Of a DNA stretch of 64,000 nt, positions 33,728 to 41,684 are shown piece after piece. Under the pieces are notes generated by a model, which did no database searches, was not told where the DNA came from, and saw only the letters and a list, made by a program, of their open reading frames with translations. A program made the translations under genes and the position numbers. Origin of the DNA: VFMC01 sp046331225 (GTDB lineage: Bacteria > Actinomycetota > Acidimicrobiia > Acidimicrobiales > Ilumatobacteraceae). The stretch spans positions 558,001 to 622,000 of the forward strand of contig JAXLRF010000002.1 in NCBI GenBank assembly GCA_046331225.1, written 5' to 3'. Positions within the stretch are counted from its first letter, which is position 1. The number at the start of each line of letters is the position of its first letter.

Positions 33728-34243
33728 GTGACCGAGGCTGTGCCCGACGCCGCGCCCGCGGCGCTCCGCATCCGCGAGGCGGTGCGTGCCCTGCTCGTCG
33801 ATTCCCACGACCGGGTGCTGCTGGTGCGATTCGAGTTCCCGGCCGGCACGCGGTGGGCCTTGCCCGGCGGTGGGATCGAGCCCGGCGAGGGGCCGCTCGA
33901 CGCGCTGCGCCGCGAGCTCGACGAAGAGCTCGGACTGCGCGACGCCGACATCGGCCCGCACATCTGGACGCGGTTGCACGTGATCCCGTTCGTGAACGGG
34001 CTGTGGGACGGCCAGCGCGACCAGGTGCACCTGGTGCGCACCCGGGCGTTCGACCCGTCGCCGTCGTTGACGCCCGAGCAGCTGCGGGCCGAGTTCGTGT
34101 TCGAGCTGCGCTGGTGGACGCTCGCCGAGGTCGAACGGGCGACGGCCGAGGGCACCGTGTTCGCGCCTCGAGCGCTCGCGACGCACCTGGCCGCCGTGCT
34201 GTCGGGTGACGTGCCGAACTCACCCCTCGACATCGAGGTCTGA
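33728..34243 (+). CDS. NUDIX hydrolase
   Basis: A 171-aa NUDIX protein. The Nudix box GGGIEPGEGPLDALRRELDEELGL agrees with Gx5Ex7REUxEExGU, so metal-dependent hydrolysis of a nucleoside diphosphate linked to another moiety is expected. WALPGGG and a final WWTLAEVERA are typical. The exact substrate (ADP-ribose, modified dNTPs or others) is not predictable. GTG 33728 lies nine bases after the ABM gene stop. Encoded in the short-gene run. Confidence 0.9.
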   Translation: MTEAVPDAAPAALRIREAVRALLVDSHDRVLLVRFEFPAGTRWALPGGGIEPGEGPLDALRRELDEELGLRDADIGPHIWTRLHVIPFVNGLWDGQRDQVHLVRTRAFDPSPSLTPEQLRAEFVFELRWWTLAEVERATAEGTVFAPRALATHLAAVLSGDVPNSPLDIEV

Positions 34244-34261
34244 CGCGTAGAGTCGCCGCTC

Positions 34262-34921
34262 GTGCCCGACTTCTCCACCATCGGCGCGTTCGCGCTGGCG
34301 TCGTTCGTCCTGTTGATCATCCCCGGCCCGGCGGTGCTGTACATCCTGAACCGCAGCGTGAGCGACGGCCGCGAGGTCGGGCTGGCCGCCGTGGCGGGGC
34401 TCGAGCTCGGCAACCTGGTGCACGCGATCGCCGCCTCTGCCGGGTTGTCGGCGGTGTTGGCCACGTCGGCGGCCGCGTTCAACACGGTGAAGTGGCTGGG
34501 CGCCGGGTATCTGGTGTTCGTCGGGGTGCGCACCCTGATGCGGCCGGCGCCGGCGATCTCGGGTGACCAGGCGGACGTGAGCGTGCGCCGGGCGTTCGGG
34601 CAGGGCGTGGTGGTGAACGTGCTGAACCCGAAGGTCGCGCTGTTCTTCCTGTCGTTCCTGCCGCAGTTCATCCACCCCGACCAGGGGCGGGCATGGCTGC
34701 AGTCGCTGGTGCTCGGCGGGGTGTTCGTGCTGATCGGCTGCATCACCGACAGCACGTACTCGACGCTCGCGAGCAGCATGCGGCACGTGCTGCTGAAGGG
34801 CCGCGCGCTCGGCATCGTGCAGCGATGGGTCGCTGGCACCGTGTTCATCGGGCTCGGTCTGATGGCCGCCACCGCGTCTGCGGGCGGGTCGAGCGCCCGC
34901 GGCATTCGCAGCACCCGCTGA
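34262..34921 (+). CDS. LysE/RhtB family amino-acid exporter
   Basis: A 219-aa membrane protein with five to six helices: FALASFVLLIIPGPAVLYILNRSVSDGREVGLAAVAGLELG, followed by KWLGAGYLVFVGVRTLM, VNVLNPKVALFFLSFLPQFI and a final helix. These are the RhtB/LysE signature segments; substrates are amino acids or homoserine lactones in known members. GTG 34262 has -10 TAGAGT (34248-34253) eight bases upstream, so it likely has its own leaderless promoter despite the 18-bp gap after the NUDIX gene. Confidence 0.92.
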   Translation: MPDFSTIGAFALASFVLLIIPGPAVLYILNRSVSDGREVGLAAVAGLELGNLVHAIAASAGLSAVLATSAAAFNTVKWLGAGYLVFVGVRTLMRPAPAISGDQADVSVRRAFGQGVVVNVLNPKVALFFLSFLPQFIHPDQGRAWLQSLVLGGVFVLIGCITDSTYSTLASSMRHVLLKGRALGIVQRWVAGTVFIGLGLMAATASAGGSSARGIRSTR

Positions 34922-34952
34922 CCGACGGCCGTCGGTCTGCCATCCTGGGCCG

Positions 34953-35525
34953 ATGCTCTTCAGCGCCGACGCCTGGCCGGGGCTCGCCGACGGCTCGATC
35001 ACGCTCACCTTCCGCACCTGGACCCGTCCGCAGGCCAAGGTCGGCGGTCGTTACCGCGTGGGCGGGATGTTGCTCGAGGCCGTCGACGTGCGCGAGGTGG
35101 TGGCCGGCGAGATCACCGACGACGAGGCCCGTCGGGCGGGGGCGGCCGACGCCGCGGCGGTGCTGGCACGCATGGGCGTCGAGGCCGATCGCACGGTGTG
35201 GCGCGTGCAGCTGCAGTATCTCGGTGACGACGACCGGGTGGCCCGGCGCGAGGACGCCGAGCTCGACGACGCGACGATGGCCGATCTGCGTGCCCGGCTC
35301 GACCGGCTCGACCGCCGGGCACCGAAGCCGTGGACGAGGCAGACCCTGCGGTTGATCGAGAAGTACCCCGGCATCGTGTCGACCGCGCTCGCCCGTCAGG
35401 CGGGACGCGAGCGGATGGCGTTCAAGACCGACGTGCGCAAGCTGAAAGAGCTCGGCCTCACCGAGAGCCTCGAGGTCGGCTACCGGCTCTCACCTCGCGG
35501 CGAGGCCGTGCTGCGAGCGCTGTGA
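34953..35525 (+). CDS. ASCH/PUA-like domain protein with C-terminal winged helix
   Basis: A 190-aa protein. Residues about 1-105 resemble the ASCH fold (SITLTFRTWTRPQAKVGGRYRVGGMLLEAVDVREVVAGEITDDEARRAG), a PUA-like RNA-binding module. The C-terminal part (about 115-190, RQTLRLIEKYPGIVSTALARQAGRERMAFKTDVRKLKELGLTESLEVGYRLSPRGEAVL) reads as a winged helix. RNA or DNA binding is inferred. ATG 34953 is six bases below CATCCT (34941-34946). It ends in TGATG with the phosphodiesterase gene. Confidence 0.8.
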   Translation: MLFSADAWPGLADGSITLTFRTWTRPQAKVGGRYRVGGMLLEAVDVREVVAGEITDDEARRAGAADAAAVLARMGVEADRTVWRVQLQYLGDDDRVARREDAELDDATMADLRARLDRLDRRAPKPWTRQTLRLIEKYPGIVSTALARQAGRERMAFKTDVRKLKELGLTESLEVGYRLSPRGEAVLRAL

Positions 35526-36031
35526 TGGCAGCGGGTGCGCGTGCGTTGGTGGTGTCCGACACCCACCTCGGCGACGGTCAGGCCGACCGGCTGATCACGC
35601 GGCTCGGTGCCCTGCTCGACGGGCTCGACGCGATCCTGCACGCCGGCGACGTGGTGCATGCAGGTGTTCTGAGTGCGTTGCGCGAGCACGCCCCGGTGCA
35701 CGCCGTGTTGGGCAACAACGACCACGGGCTCCGGCTCCCCGAGCAGGTGCAGGTCGAGCTCGGAGGTCGCACGGTCGCGATGGTGCACGACAGCGGCGCG
35801 TCCACCGGCCGAGGGCCACGCTTGCGGCGCTGGTTCCCGGCTGCCGACGTGGTGGTGTTCGGCCATTCGCACGCGCCCTGGCACGAGACCCACGTCGACG
35901 ATCGGGGCCACGTGCAGCACCACCTGAACCCGGGTTCGGCGATGCAGCGACGCGCCCAACCGGTCTGCACGGTGGCGCTGTTGACCCTCTCCGCCGACGC
36001 CATCGACGTGTCGTTCGTCCCTGTCGGCTGA
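35525..36031 (+). CDS. YfcE/MJ0936-type metallophosphoesterase
   Basis: A 168-aa metallophosphoesterase: LVVSDTHLGD, ILHAGDVVHAGV, VLGNNDH, VHDSGAS and FGHSHAPWHE give the complete five-motif two-metal site of the MJ0936 group of small phosphodiesterases. It likely hydrolyses phosphodiesters; the natural substrate is unknown. The ATG at 35525 overlaps the stop of the ASCH gene (TGATG), so the two are translationally coupled. It converges with a small membrane protein gene after 32 bp. Confidence 0.92.
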   Translation: MAAGARALVVSDTHLGDGQADRLITRLGALLDGLDAILHAGDVVHAGVLSALREHAPVHAVLGNNDHGLRLPEQVQVELGGRTVAMVHDSGASTGRGPRLRRWFPAADVVVFGHSHAPWHETHVDDRGHVQHHLNPGSAMQRRAQPVCTVALLTLSADAIDVSFVPVG

Positions 36032-36063
36032 CACCGCGATCGGGTGCTCGGGTCGGGCGCCGG

Positions 36064-36510
36064 TCAGAGGACGGGGGCGCCGGGGGTGCCGGCGGCCTCG
36101 AGGGCCTCGAGTTCGGCGGCGCGGCGCTTCTGCTCGAGCGACCTCTTGCCCGAGCGCACGGCGAGCGCACTGGCGATACCAGCGATACCGAGCACCACCA
36201 CGTAGCTGAGCCAGGGCAGGGCGTGACCCGAGGCGAAGATGTACACGTCGGGTGCGATGAACGCCGCGAGCGTGGGGATCGCCCAGCCGACGGCGGCACG
36301 GCGGCGGCCGTCGAACAGGGCGCCGAGCAGCCGGGCGCTGCACAACCCGTACGGCAGCGACGACGACAGGTCGATGACCAGGTACCAGACCGGGTCGACG
36401 CCGTAGGACGACAACCACTCGGCGACGGCGATGCAGCGCAGCACGCTCCAGCCGAACACGACCGCGAGCCAGATCAGCGCGAGGCGGTCACGCCGGTCCC
36501 GGAACAGCAC
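36064..36510 (-). CDS. Small polytopic membrane protein, unknown
   Basis: A 148-aa protein with about four hydrophobic segments (LALIWLAVVFGWSVLRCIAVA, VWYLVIDLSSSLPYGLC, AVGWAIPTLAAFIAPDVYIFA, PWLSYVVVLGIAGIASALAV) and a Lys/Arg/Glu-rich coiled tail of about 30 residues. I recognise no family. GTG 36510 lies six bases below -10 TAACCT (36522-36517). It is divergent from the phosphatidylcholine synthase gene, with 70 bp between starts. Confidence 0.75.
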   Translation of the reverse strand: MLFRDRRDRLALIWLAVVFGWSVLRCIAVAEWLSSYGVDPVWYLVIDLSSSLPYGLCSARLLGALFDGRRRAAVGWAIPTLAAFIAPDVYIFASGHALPWLSYVVVLGIAGIASALAVRSGKRSLEQKRRAAELEALEAAGTPGAPVL

Positions 36511-36580
36511 GCTGCGAGGTTACCGACCCCGCATCCGGGCTGTCGGAGTTCGTTCCCGGACCGTCGCTAGTGTGTCCGCC

Positions 36581-37321
36581 GTGCAAGAGACCCCTGTCGA
36601 TGTCCAGGTGAGCAGCGCCGACCTGTCGGCGTGCCGGGCCATCCACCTCCTGACCGCCAGTGGCATCGTCGTCGGCATGCTGGCGATCATGGCCGTGCTC
36701 GACGGTTCACCCCGTGCGGCCGTGCTGCTGCTGGTGCTCGCCCAGATCATCGACGGGGTCGACGGTCCGCTCGCACGCCGCTACGACATCAAGTCGGTCA
36801 TCCCGAAGTACGACGGCTACATCCTCGACCTCGTCATCGACTACGTCACCTGCGTGCTGGTGCCGGCGGTGTTCGCGTGGCAGTTCCACGTCGTGCCCCA
36901 CGGCCCGGTGGGCCAGTTCGCGATCGCGCTGATGCTCGTCACGTCGGCGATGTGGTTCAGCCGCACCGACATGATGACCGACGACCACTGGTTCCGCGGG
37001 TTCCCCGGTGTGTGGAACCTGGTGGTGCCCACGCTGTGGCTGCTCTCGACGCCGCGCCCGGTCGCAGCGATCGTCTGCATCGGCCTCGCCGCGCTGTCGA
37101 TGACCGACGTCGAGTTCGCCCACCCGGTGCAGGCCACCCAGTGGCGTCGGCCCAACATCGCGTTCATCTCGATCTGGGTGACGACGATGACGATGCTCAC
37201 GCTCGCCTGGCCCGACCGCAACCCGTTCACCGACGTCGTCCTGCTGATGGGCCCGGCCTGGACGATGGGGTCGACGATCATGCGGTGGCGCGAGGGTCGT
37301 CAGCAGGTCGCCACCCGCTGA
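36581..37321 (+). CDS. pcs: Phosphatidylcholine synthase (CDP-alcohol phosphatidyltransferase)
   Basis: A 246-aa membrane enzyme with about seven to eight helices. CRAIHLLTASGIVVGML and the CDP-alcohol motif DGVDGPLARRYD followed by PKYDGYILDLVIDY (DGxxAR...GxxxDxxxD) match bacterial Pcs proteins, which make phosphatidylcholine directly from CDP-diacylglycerol and choline. A different head-group alcohol cannot be excluded, but the Pcs-like start and HxxxxS segment favour choline. GTG 36581 lies seven bases below -10 TAGTGT (36568-36573), so the upstream frame is rejected. No choline transporter is nearby. Confidence 0.87.
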   Translation: MQETPVDVQVSSADLSACRAIHLLTASGIVVGMLAIMAVLDGSPRAAVLLLVLAQIIDGVDGPLARRYDIKSVIPKYDGYILDLVIDYVTCVLVPAVFAWQFHVVPHGPVGQFAIALMLVTSAMWFSRTDMMTDDHWFRGFPGVWNLVVPTLWLLSTPRPVAAIVCIGLAALSMTDVEFAHPVQATQWRRPNIAFISIWVTTMTMLTLAWPDRNPFTDVVLLMGPAWTMGSTIMRWREGRQQVATR

Positions 37322-37376
37322 CGTTCGTGCCCGTGCGACTTCGATTCGCCGGCCGGGCTCCGCTACAACGGACCAG

Positions 37377-38495
37377 GTGACCGACCAGCACCACCACGCG
37401 CACGCTCCTCGGCCGTCCGGCGTGCGCGAGGAGCGCCAGCCGCCACGCGAGGGGCTCGAGGAGGTGGCGCCCGGCGTGTTGCGGCTGCAGCTGCCGATCG
37501 CGCTGCCGGGTCTCGGCCACGTCAACTGCTACGTGATGGAGGATTCGCGCGGGATCACCCTGGTCGATCCCGGTTTGCCCGGTCCGAAGACGTCGAAGGA
37601 GCTGCAGCGATCGCTCAAGGCGGGCGGCTTCCCGATCGAGCGGGTGCACACCGTGGTGGTCACCCACTCGCACCCCGACCACTTCGGCCAGGCCGGGTCG
37701 CTCAAGCGCAAGGGCGCCGAGGTGGTGACGCACCGCTCGTTCCGCACGTTCCTCGACCCGGGCGCCGAGGACCAGGAGAGCGCCGACGACATGGAGATCG
37801 CCGACCGGCCCGTCAAGGCGCAGGTCGAGGCGGCCCGCGGTCAGGACACCTCCCCCGGGCCGATGGGCCGGGCGACCCCGTGGGGTGGCAAGCCGTACAC
37901 GGTGTCGCGGTCGCGGCGCATGCGGTACTGGGCGATGCGCAAGGCGGCCGGCAAGTTCATCCCGACGCCCTCGCCGACCAAGCGGGTGCAGGACGCGGAC
38001 GTGCTGGTGCTCGGCGGGCGCGAGTGGGTGGCGGTGCACACGCCGGGTCACACGATCGACCACCTCTGCCTGTACGACCCGAACGACGGCGTGATGATCA
38101 GCGGCGACCACGTGCTGCCGACGATCACGCCGCACATCTCGGGCCTCGGCACCACCGTCGATCCGCTCAAGGACTTCTTCGACAGCCTCGACCGGATGAC
38201 GACCTTCGACAAGGTGCGCACGGTGCTGCCCGCGCACGGCCTCGAGTTCCACGACCTCGCCGGCCGGGCAAACGACATCAAACGACATCACCACGAGCGC
38301 CTCGAGAAGCTGCGGGCCGCGTCGGACGAGGTCGACCGGGGCACCGTGCACGAGTACATGCAGCTGCTGTTCCAGCAGCGCTCGTGGGGCCCGATGGCAG
38401 AGAGCGAGACGTACGCGCACCTCGAGCACCTGCGCCTGCTCGGCGAGGCCGAGGTCGACGAGTCCGGCGACCAGCTCACCTACCGCTTCGACTGA
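37377..38495 (+). CDS. MBL-fold metallo-hydrolase
   Basis: A 372-aa metallo-beta-lactamase superfamily protein. VVTHSHPDHFGQ gives the HxHxDH ligand set, VHTPGHTIDHL the third His, ISGDHV the bridging Asp and LPAHG the last His. The C-terminal part (about 300-372) is helical with a winged-helix-like ending. GlyII/LACTB2-type members hydrolyse thioesters or nucleic acids; substrate is unknown. The start is GTG 37377, seven bases after a weaker -10 (TACAAC). A short ACATCAAACG duplication occurs at about 38274-38289 in codons for DIKRHHHER. Confidence 0.9.
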   Translation: MTDQHHHAHAPRPSGVREERQPPREGLEEVAPGVLRLQLPIALPGLGHVNCYVMEDSRGITLVDPGLPGPKTSKELQRSLKAGGFPIERVHTVVVTHSHPDHFGQAGSLKRKGAEVVTHRSFRTFLDPGAEDQESADDMEIADRPVKAQVEAARGQDTSPGPMGRATPWGGKPYTVSRSRRMRYWAMRKAAGKFIPTPSPTKRVQDADVLVLGGREWVAVHTPGHTIDHLCLYDPNDGVMISGDHVLPTITPHISGLGTTVDPLKDFFDSLDRMTTFDKVRTVLPAHGLEFHDLAGRANDIKRHHHERLEKLRAASDEVDRGTVHEYMQLLFQQRSWGPMAESETYAHLEHLRLLGEAEVDESGDQLTYRFD

Positions 38496-38511
38496 CCCCA
38501 CCCCGTCCCCG

Positions 38512-38552
38512 CGATGAGAGATGAGGGGCGGTGGCGACCGCATCTCTCATCG
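38512..38552. repeat. Inverted repeat CGATGAGAGATG / CATCTCTCATCG with 17-bp spacer
   Basis: Perfect 12-bp arms at 38512-38523 and 38541-38552, between the hydrolase stop (38495) and the sigma factor start (38595). No T-run follows, so an intrinsic terminator is only partly supported. It could equally be an operator for the sigma-LCP operon. Confidence 0.6.
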
Positions 38553-38594
38553 TGCCTCAACCTCGTCGGGTCCCCGGGCGTCTGACAGGGTGCG

Positions 38595-39131
38595 ATGACG
38601 AACGGGATCGATCGACGAACGGTGCGGGCGGACGCCGACCAGGCATACCGCGACGTGTTCGAGCTGCACCACGCCCGGCTGCACCGGCTCGCGTGTCTGC
38701 TCACGGGTGACGTGCACGTGGCCGAGGAGGTGACGGCCGAGGTGTTCGCCAAGGTGCTGCCGAAGTGGCGGGCGGGCTCGGTGGACGACCCGCTCGCGTA
38801 CCTGCGGCGGGCGCTGGTGAACGAGGTGCGGTCGCGCCATCGGCGGCGCATGTCGGAGACCCGGGCCAACCAGCGGTGGGGTGCACGGCCGGTAGCAGGC
38901 GACGGTAGCCCCGAGGTCGCGTTCGCCGATCGCTCCGTGGTCGCCGCGCTCCGCCGCTTGCCCCCACGTCAGCGGGCCGTCGTGGTGCTCCGCTTCCACG
39001 ACGACCTGTCCGAGGCCGAGGTCGCCCGCACGCTCGGCATGTCGGCCGGGTCGGTGAAGTCACACGCGAGCCGAGGGCTCGCCACGTTGCGCTCGCTGCT
39101 CGAGCGCTCGATCCCGGAGGAGGGACGATGA
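38595..39131 (+). CDS. ECF/SigE-family RNA polymerase sigma factor
   Basis: A 178-aa sigma-70 type factor. Region 2 (FELHHARLHRLACLLTGDVHVAEEVTAEVFAKVL with PLAYLRRALVNEVRSRHRR) and region 4 (VAALRRLPPRQRAVVVLRFHDDLSEAEVARTLGMSAGSVKSHASRGLATLRSLLE) match the SigE group common in actinobacteria. It should direct RNA polymerase to a dedicated promoter set. The downstream LCP gene overlaps its stop by 4 bp (ATGA), so the two are co-translated and a regulatory link is likely. The ATG at 38595 has no strong -10, but an 8-bp GC-rich leader. Confidence 0.9.
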   Translation: MTNGIDRRTVRADADQAYRDVFELHHARLHRLACLLTGDVHVAEEVTAEVFAKVLPKWRAGSVDDPLAYLRRALVNEVRSRHRRRMSETRANQRWGARPVAGDGSPEVAFADRSVVAALRRLPPRQRAVVVLRFHDDLSEAEVARTLGMSAGSVKSHASRGLATLRSLLERSIPEEGR

Positions 39132-40372
39132 ACCACGAGTCGGACGAGTTCGAACGCGAGCTCCGCGTCATGCTGCGCGACGCGACGGCCGGCCTCGAGC
39201 CGTACCGGTCGGTCGACCAGCTGGCGCACACGGCGCCGACGGTCGCGGCGCCGAGCCGCGCCTGGGCGCGCGCCGGGGCCGTCGGCCTCACGGCGGCGGC
39301 CGTTGCCGGGGTGGTGGTGTGGGCGGGTCACGACGGCACGCACGACGCGCTGGTGCCGTCGTCGACGAGCAACACGTCACCGGTCGCACCCGGCACGCAA
39401 GGTACGCCCAGCACCGCCGCTGTCGCGTCGACCACCGAAGCCCCGCTGCCGGCCGCCGAGTTCGAGCCGTTCAACCTGCTCGTCGTCGGCCTCGACCGTG
39501 CCGTCGACTGCATCGACCCCGACTCACCGTACGCCGCCTCCCTCCCCCCGGAGAGCGCGGGCGCCCGCAGCGACACGATCATGGTGCTGCGGCTCGATCC
39601 GGCGGCTGCCACGGTGAGTGTGCTGTCGTTCCCCCGCGACCTGTGGGTGCCGATCGCCGGGCGTTCCTCGTCGAACCGACTCAACAGCGCAGTCGTCGAG
39701 AACGACCCCACACGCCTGCTCGGCACGATCTACAACGAGTTCGGGATCGAGGTCGATCACTTCGTGCAGGTCGACTTCTGCAGTACGAAGACGCTCGTCG
39801 ACGGGCTCGGCGGTGTCGAGGTGCCCTTCGCCGCTCCAGCACGCGACACGCACACCGGCCTCTCGATCACCCAGCCGGGATGTGTGCGGCTCGACGGCGA
39901 CCAGGCGCTCGCATACCTCCGGAGCCGCCACTACGAGATGCAGGCACCCGACGGTACGTGGACCGCCGACCCGGCGAGCGACCTCGGTCGGATCTCCCGC
40001 CAGCAGGACTTCCTGGGGCGACTGCTCGCACAGTGGCGCGCCGACGGGCTCACCGACGTCGACGCCGTGCGGGCGTTGATCACGGCGATGCAGGAGTCCG
40101 TGGTGATCGACAGCGGCCTGACGATCAACGCGATGCTCGATGTGGCCGGCTTCCTCGCGGCGCTCGACGCCTCGTCGGTGCGCTCGTTCACGATCGAGGC
40201 GACCGGCGCGAACATCGCTGGCAACAGCGTGCTGATCCCGGAGCTCGACGGCGAGAACATGCGGGCCACACTCGCGCTGTTCCGCGGCGAGACGATGCAC
40301 ACCACCACCGGCGTGGTCGAGCCGAGCACCTCGGTGGCCGATGTCGCACCGGCTCCCTCGGTCACCTGCTGA
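39128..40372 (+). CDS. Membrane LytR-CpsA-Psr (LCP) protein with anti-sigma-like N-terminus
   Basis: A 414-aa protein: residues 1-45 are acidic and helical (DEFERELRVMLRDATAGLEPYRSVDQL), a membrane helix follows (about 48-66), then a Thr/Ser/Pro linker and an LCP domain (about 110-400) with SDTIMVLRLDPAAATVSVLSFPRDLWVPI and LDGDQALAYLRSRHYE. LCP enzymes attach glycopolymers to peptidoglycan from a lipid carrier. The cytoplasmic head plus an upstream coupled sigma factor suggests an anti-sigma role fused to a cell-wall ligase; this is inference. ATG 39128 overlaps the sigma stop as ATGA. Confidence 0.88.
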   Translation: MNHESDEFERELRVMLRDATAGLEPYRSVDQLAHTAPTVAAPSRAWARAGAVGLTAAAVAGVVVWAGHDGTHDALVPSSTSNTSPVAPGTQGTPSTAAVASTTEAPLPAAEFEPFNLLVVGLDRAVDCIDPDSPYAASLPPESAGARSDTIMVLRLDPAAATVSVLSFPRDLWVPIAGRSSSNRLNSAVVENDPTRLLGTIYNEFGIEVDHFVQVDFCSTKTLVDGLGGVEVPFAAPARDTHTGLSITQPGCVRLDGDQALAYLRSRHYEMQAPDGTWTADPASDLGRISRQQDFLGRLLAQWRADGLTDVDAVRALITAMQESVVIDSGLTINAMLDVAGFLAALDASSVRSFTIEATGANIAGNSVLIPELDGENMRATLALFRGETMHTTTGVVEPSTSVADVAPAPSVTC

Positions 40373-40375
40373 CCG

Positions 40376-41293
40376 TCAGCGACCGACCAGCGCGTCGACG
40401 ACCGGGGCGAAGCCGTCGGCGTCGCGGATCGTCACGTGGCTCACGCCCAAGCGCTCCCTCAGCGCTTCGAGCTTCTCGACCACCTGCTGCACCGAACCGA
40501 CCAGCACGAACGGCGTTGCTTCCAACAGCTCGCGGGGCATCTCGAACCGCTCGACGAACTCGTCCATCTTCTCGGCCGCGTCGTGGCCCACGTGGCAGGC
40601 CTGCACCAGGATCGAGCGCTCGATGTCGGCGTCGCGATCGCCGGCGTCGTCGCTCAGCCAGCGGGCGCGCTCGTCGACGTGTTCGATCGCGAACCCGCCG
40701 CCGTTGGGCAGGCCACCCTCGCCGTGGTGCAGCCCGGTGAACTGGAAGATGTCGGCGTGCTGCGCTGCGAGTCGCACCACGCGCCGACCGTGCCCACCGA
40801 TCAGGATCGGCACGTGCGAGTTGGCTGGCTCGATGCCGAGCTTGTCGAGGTGCACGCTCACGTGCTCGCCGTCGAGATCGGCTGCCCCGGTGTCGAGCAG
40901 CGAACGCACCACGGCGAGCGACTCGCCGAAGCGGGTGACGCGCGGCCCGGGGTCGCGGAGTTCGAGCCCGATCGCGTCGTGCTCGCTCCGCATGTACCCG
41001 GTGCCCCAGCCGAGCACGAGTCGCCCGCCGATCATCCGGTCGACGGTCGCGGCGGTACGAGCGAGCAGCGCCGGGTGGTGGAACTCGTTGTTCAGCACCA
41101 GCGGCCCCACCCGCAGCCGCTCGGTGGCCAGCGCGGCCACCACCAGCGGGACGAACGGGTCGATCGTGCCGACGTGGTCGAAGCTGTACAGCTCGTCGTA
41201 GCCGAGCGACTCGACGTGACGCGCGTGGGCCTGGGTCTTCTCGGGGTCGTTCAGGGGGCCGCCCTGGACGGCGAAACGGAACGGTCGAGCCAT
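40376..41293 (-). CDS. LLM-class F420-dependent oxidoreductase
   Basis: A 305-aa TIM-barrel oxidoreductase: RFAVQGGPLNDPEKTQAHARHVESLGYDELYSFDHVGTIDPFVPLVVAALATERLRVGPLVL, then HHPALLARTAATVDRMIGGRLVLGWGTG and VPILIGGHGRRVVRLAAQHADIF. This is the bacterial luciferase-like family that uses the deazaflavin F420, in the subgroup TIGR03621 as I recall. Substrate unknown. ATG 41293 is six bases below -10 TACGGT (41305-41300). It converges with the LCP gene after only 3 bp. Confidence 0.9.
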   Translation of the reverse strand: MARPFRFAVQGGPLNDPEKTQAHARHVESLGYDELYSFDHVGTIDPFVPLVVAALATERLRVGPLVLNNEFHHPALLARTAATVDRMIGGRLVLGWGTGYMRSEHDAIGLELRDPGPRVTRFGESLAVVRSLLDTGAADLDGEHVSVHLDKLGIEPANSHVPILIGGHGRRVVRLAAQHADIFQFTGLHHGEGGLPNGGGFAIEHVDERARWLSDDAGDRDADIERSILVQACHVGHDAAEKMDEFVERFEMPRELLEATPFVLVGSVQQVVEKLEALRERLGVSHVTIRDADGFAPVVDALVGR

Positions 41294-41335
41294 GAACCGA
41301 CCGTACCGTCCCCGGCGCGCACGGCGCCGACGGGT

Positions 41336-41647
41336 TCAGAGACGATGGCTGTGCGACACGTAGGTGGACGGCTCGCCACGCGACTCGTCGAGCACACGCC
41401 TGGCGAGGCCCATCGCGCTCGGTCCGAGGCGTTCGCCGACGAGCGAGCAGTCGATCTCTGGGTGCGCCAGGTCGAAGCGCATCGAGATCACGTTGCCCTC
41501 GGCGTCGCGGAAGCAGCGCCAGCCGGCCTCGTCGACGTAGTCGTGGGGCACCGTCGGCGTGAGATCGCCGGGCTCGTCGTCCTCGAGACCGACCCTGAGC
41601 GATCGGTCGTCCCCGTCGTAGGCGCACATCACCATCACGTCCTTCAT
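41336..41647 (-). CDS. Small acidic hypothetical protein
   Basis: A 103-aa protein that I do not recognise. It begins MKDVMVMCAYDGDDRSLRVGLEDDEPGDLTPTVPHDYVDEAGWRCFRDAEGNVISMRFDLAHPEIDCSLVGERLG and is rich in Asp and Glu with three Cys and no membrane segment. The open frame extends 31 codons upstream but that part is Arg/Ser-rich and overlaps the DUF559 gene, so I start it at ATG 41647. No promoter or ribosome site is obvious. It lies between the F420 enzyme gene and the DUF559 gene, which run in the same direction. Confidence 0.6.
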   Translation of the reverse strand: MKDVMVMCAYDGDDRSLRVGLEDDEPGDLTPTVPHDYVDEAGWRCFRDAEGNVISMRFDLAHPEIDCSLVGERLGPSAMGLARRVLDESRGEPSTYVSHSHRL

Positions 41648-41684
41648 CGTGCCACCACACGCGTCGCCCGTCGCGTCACGCAGT

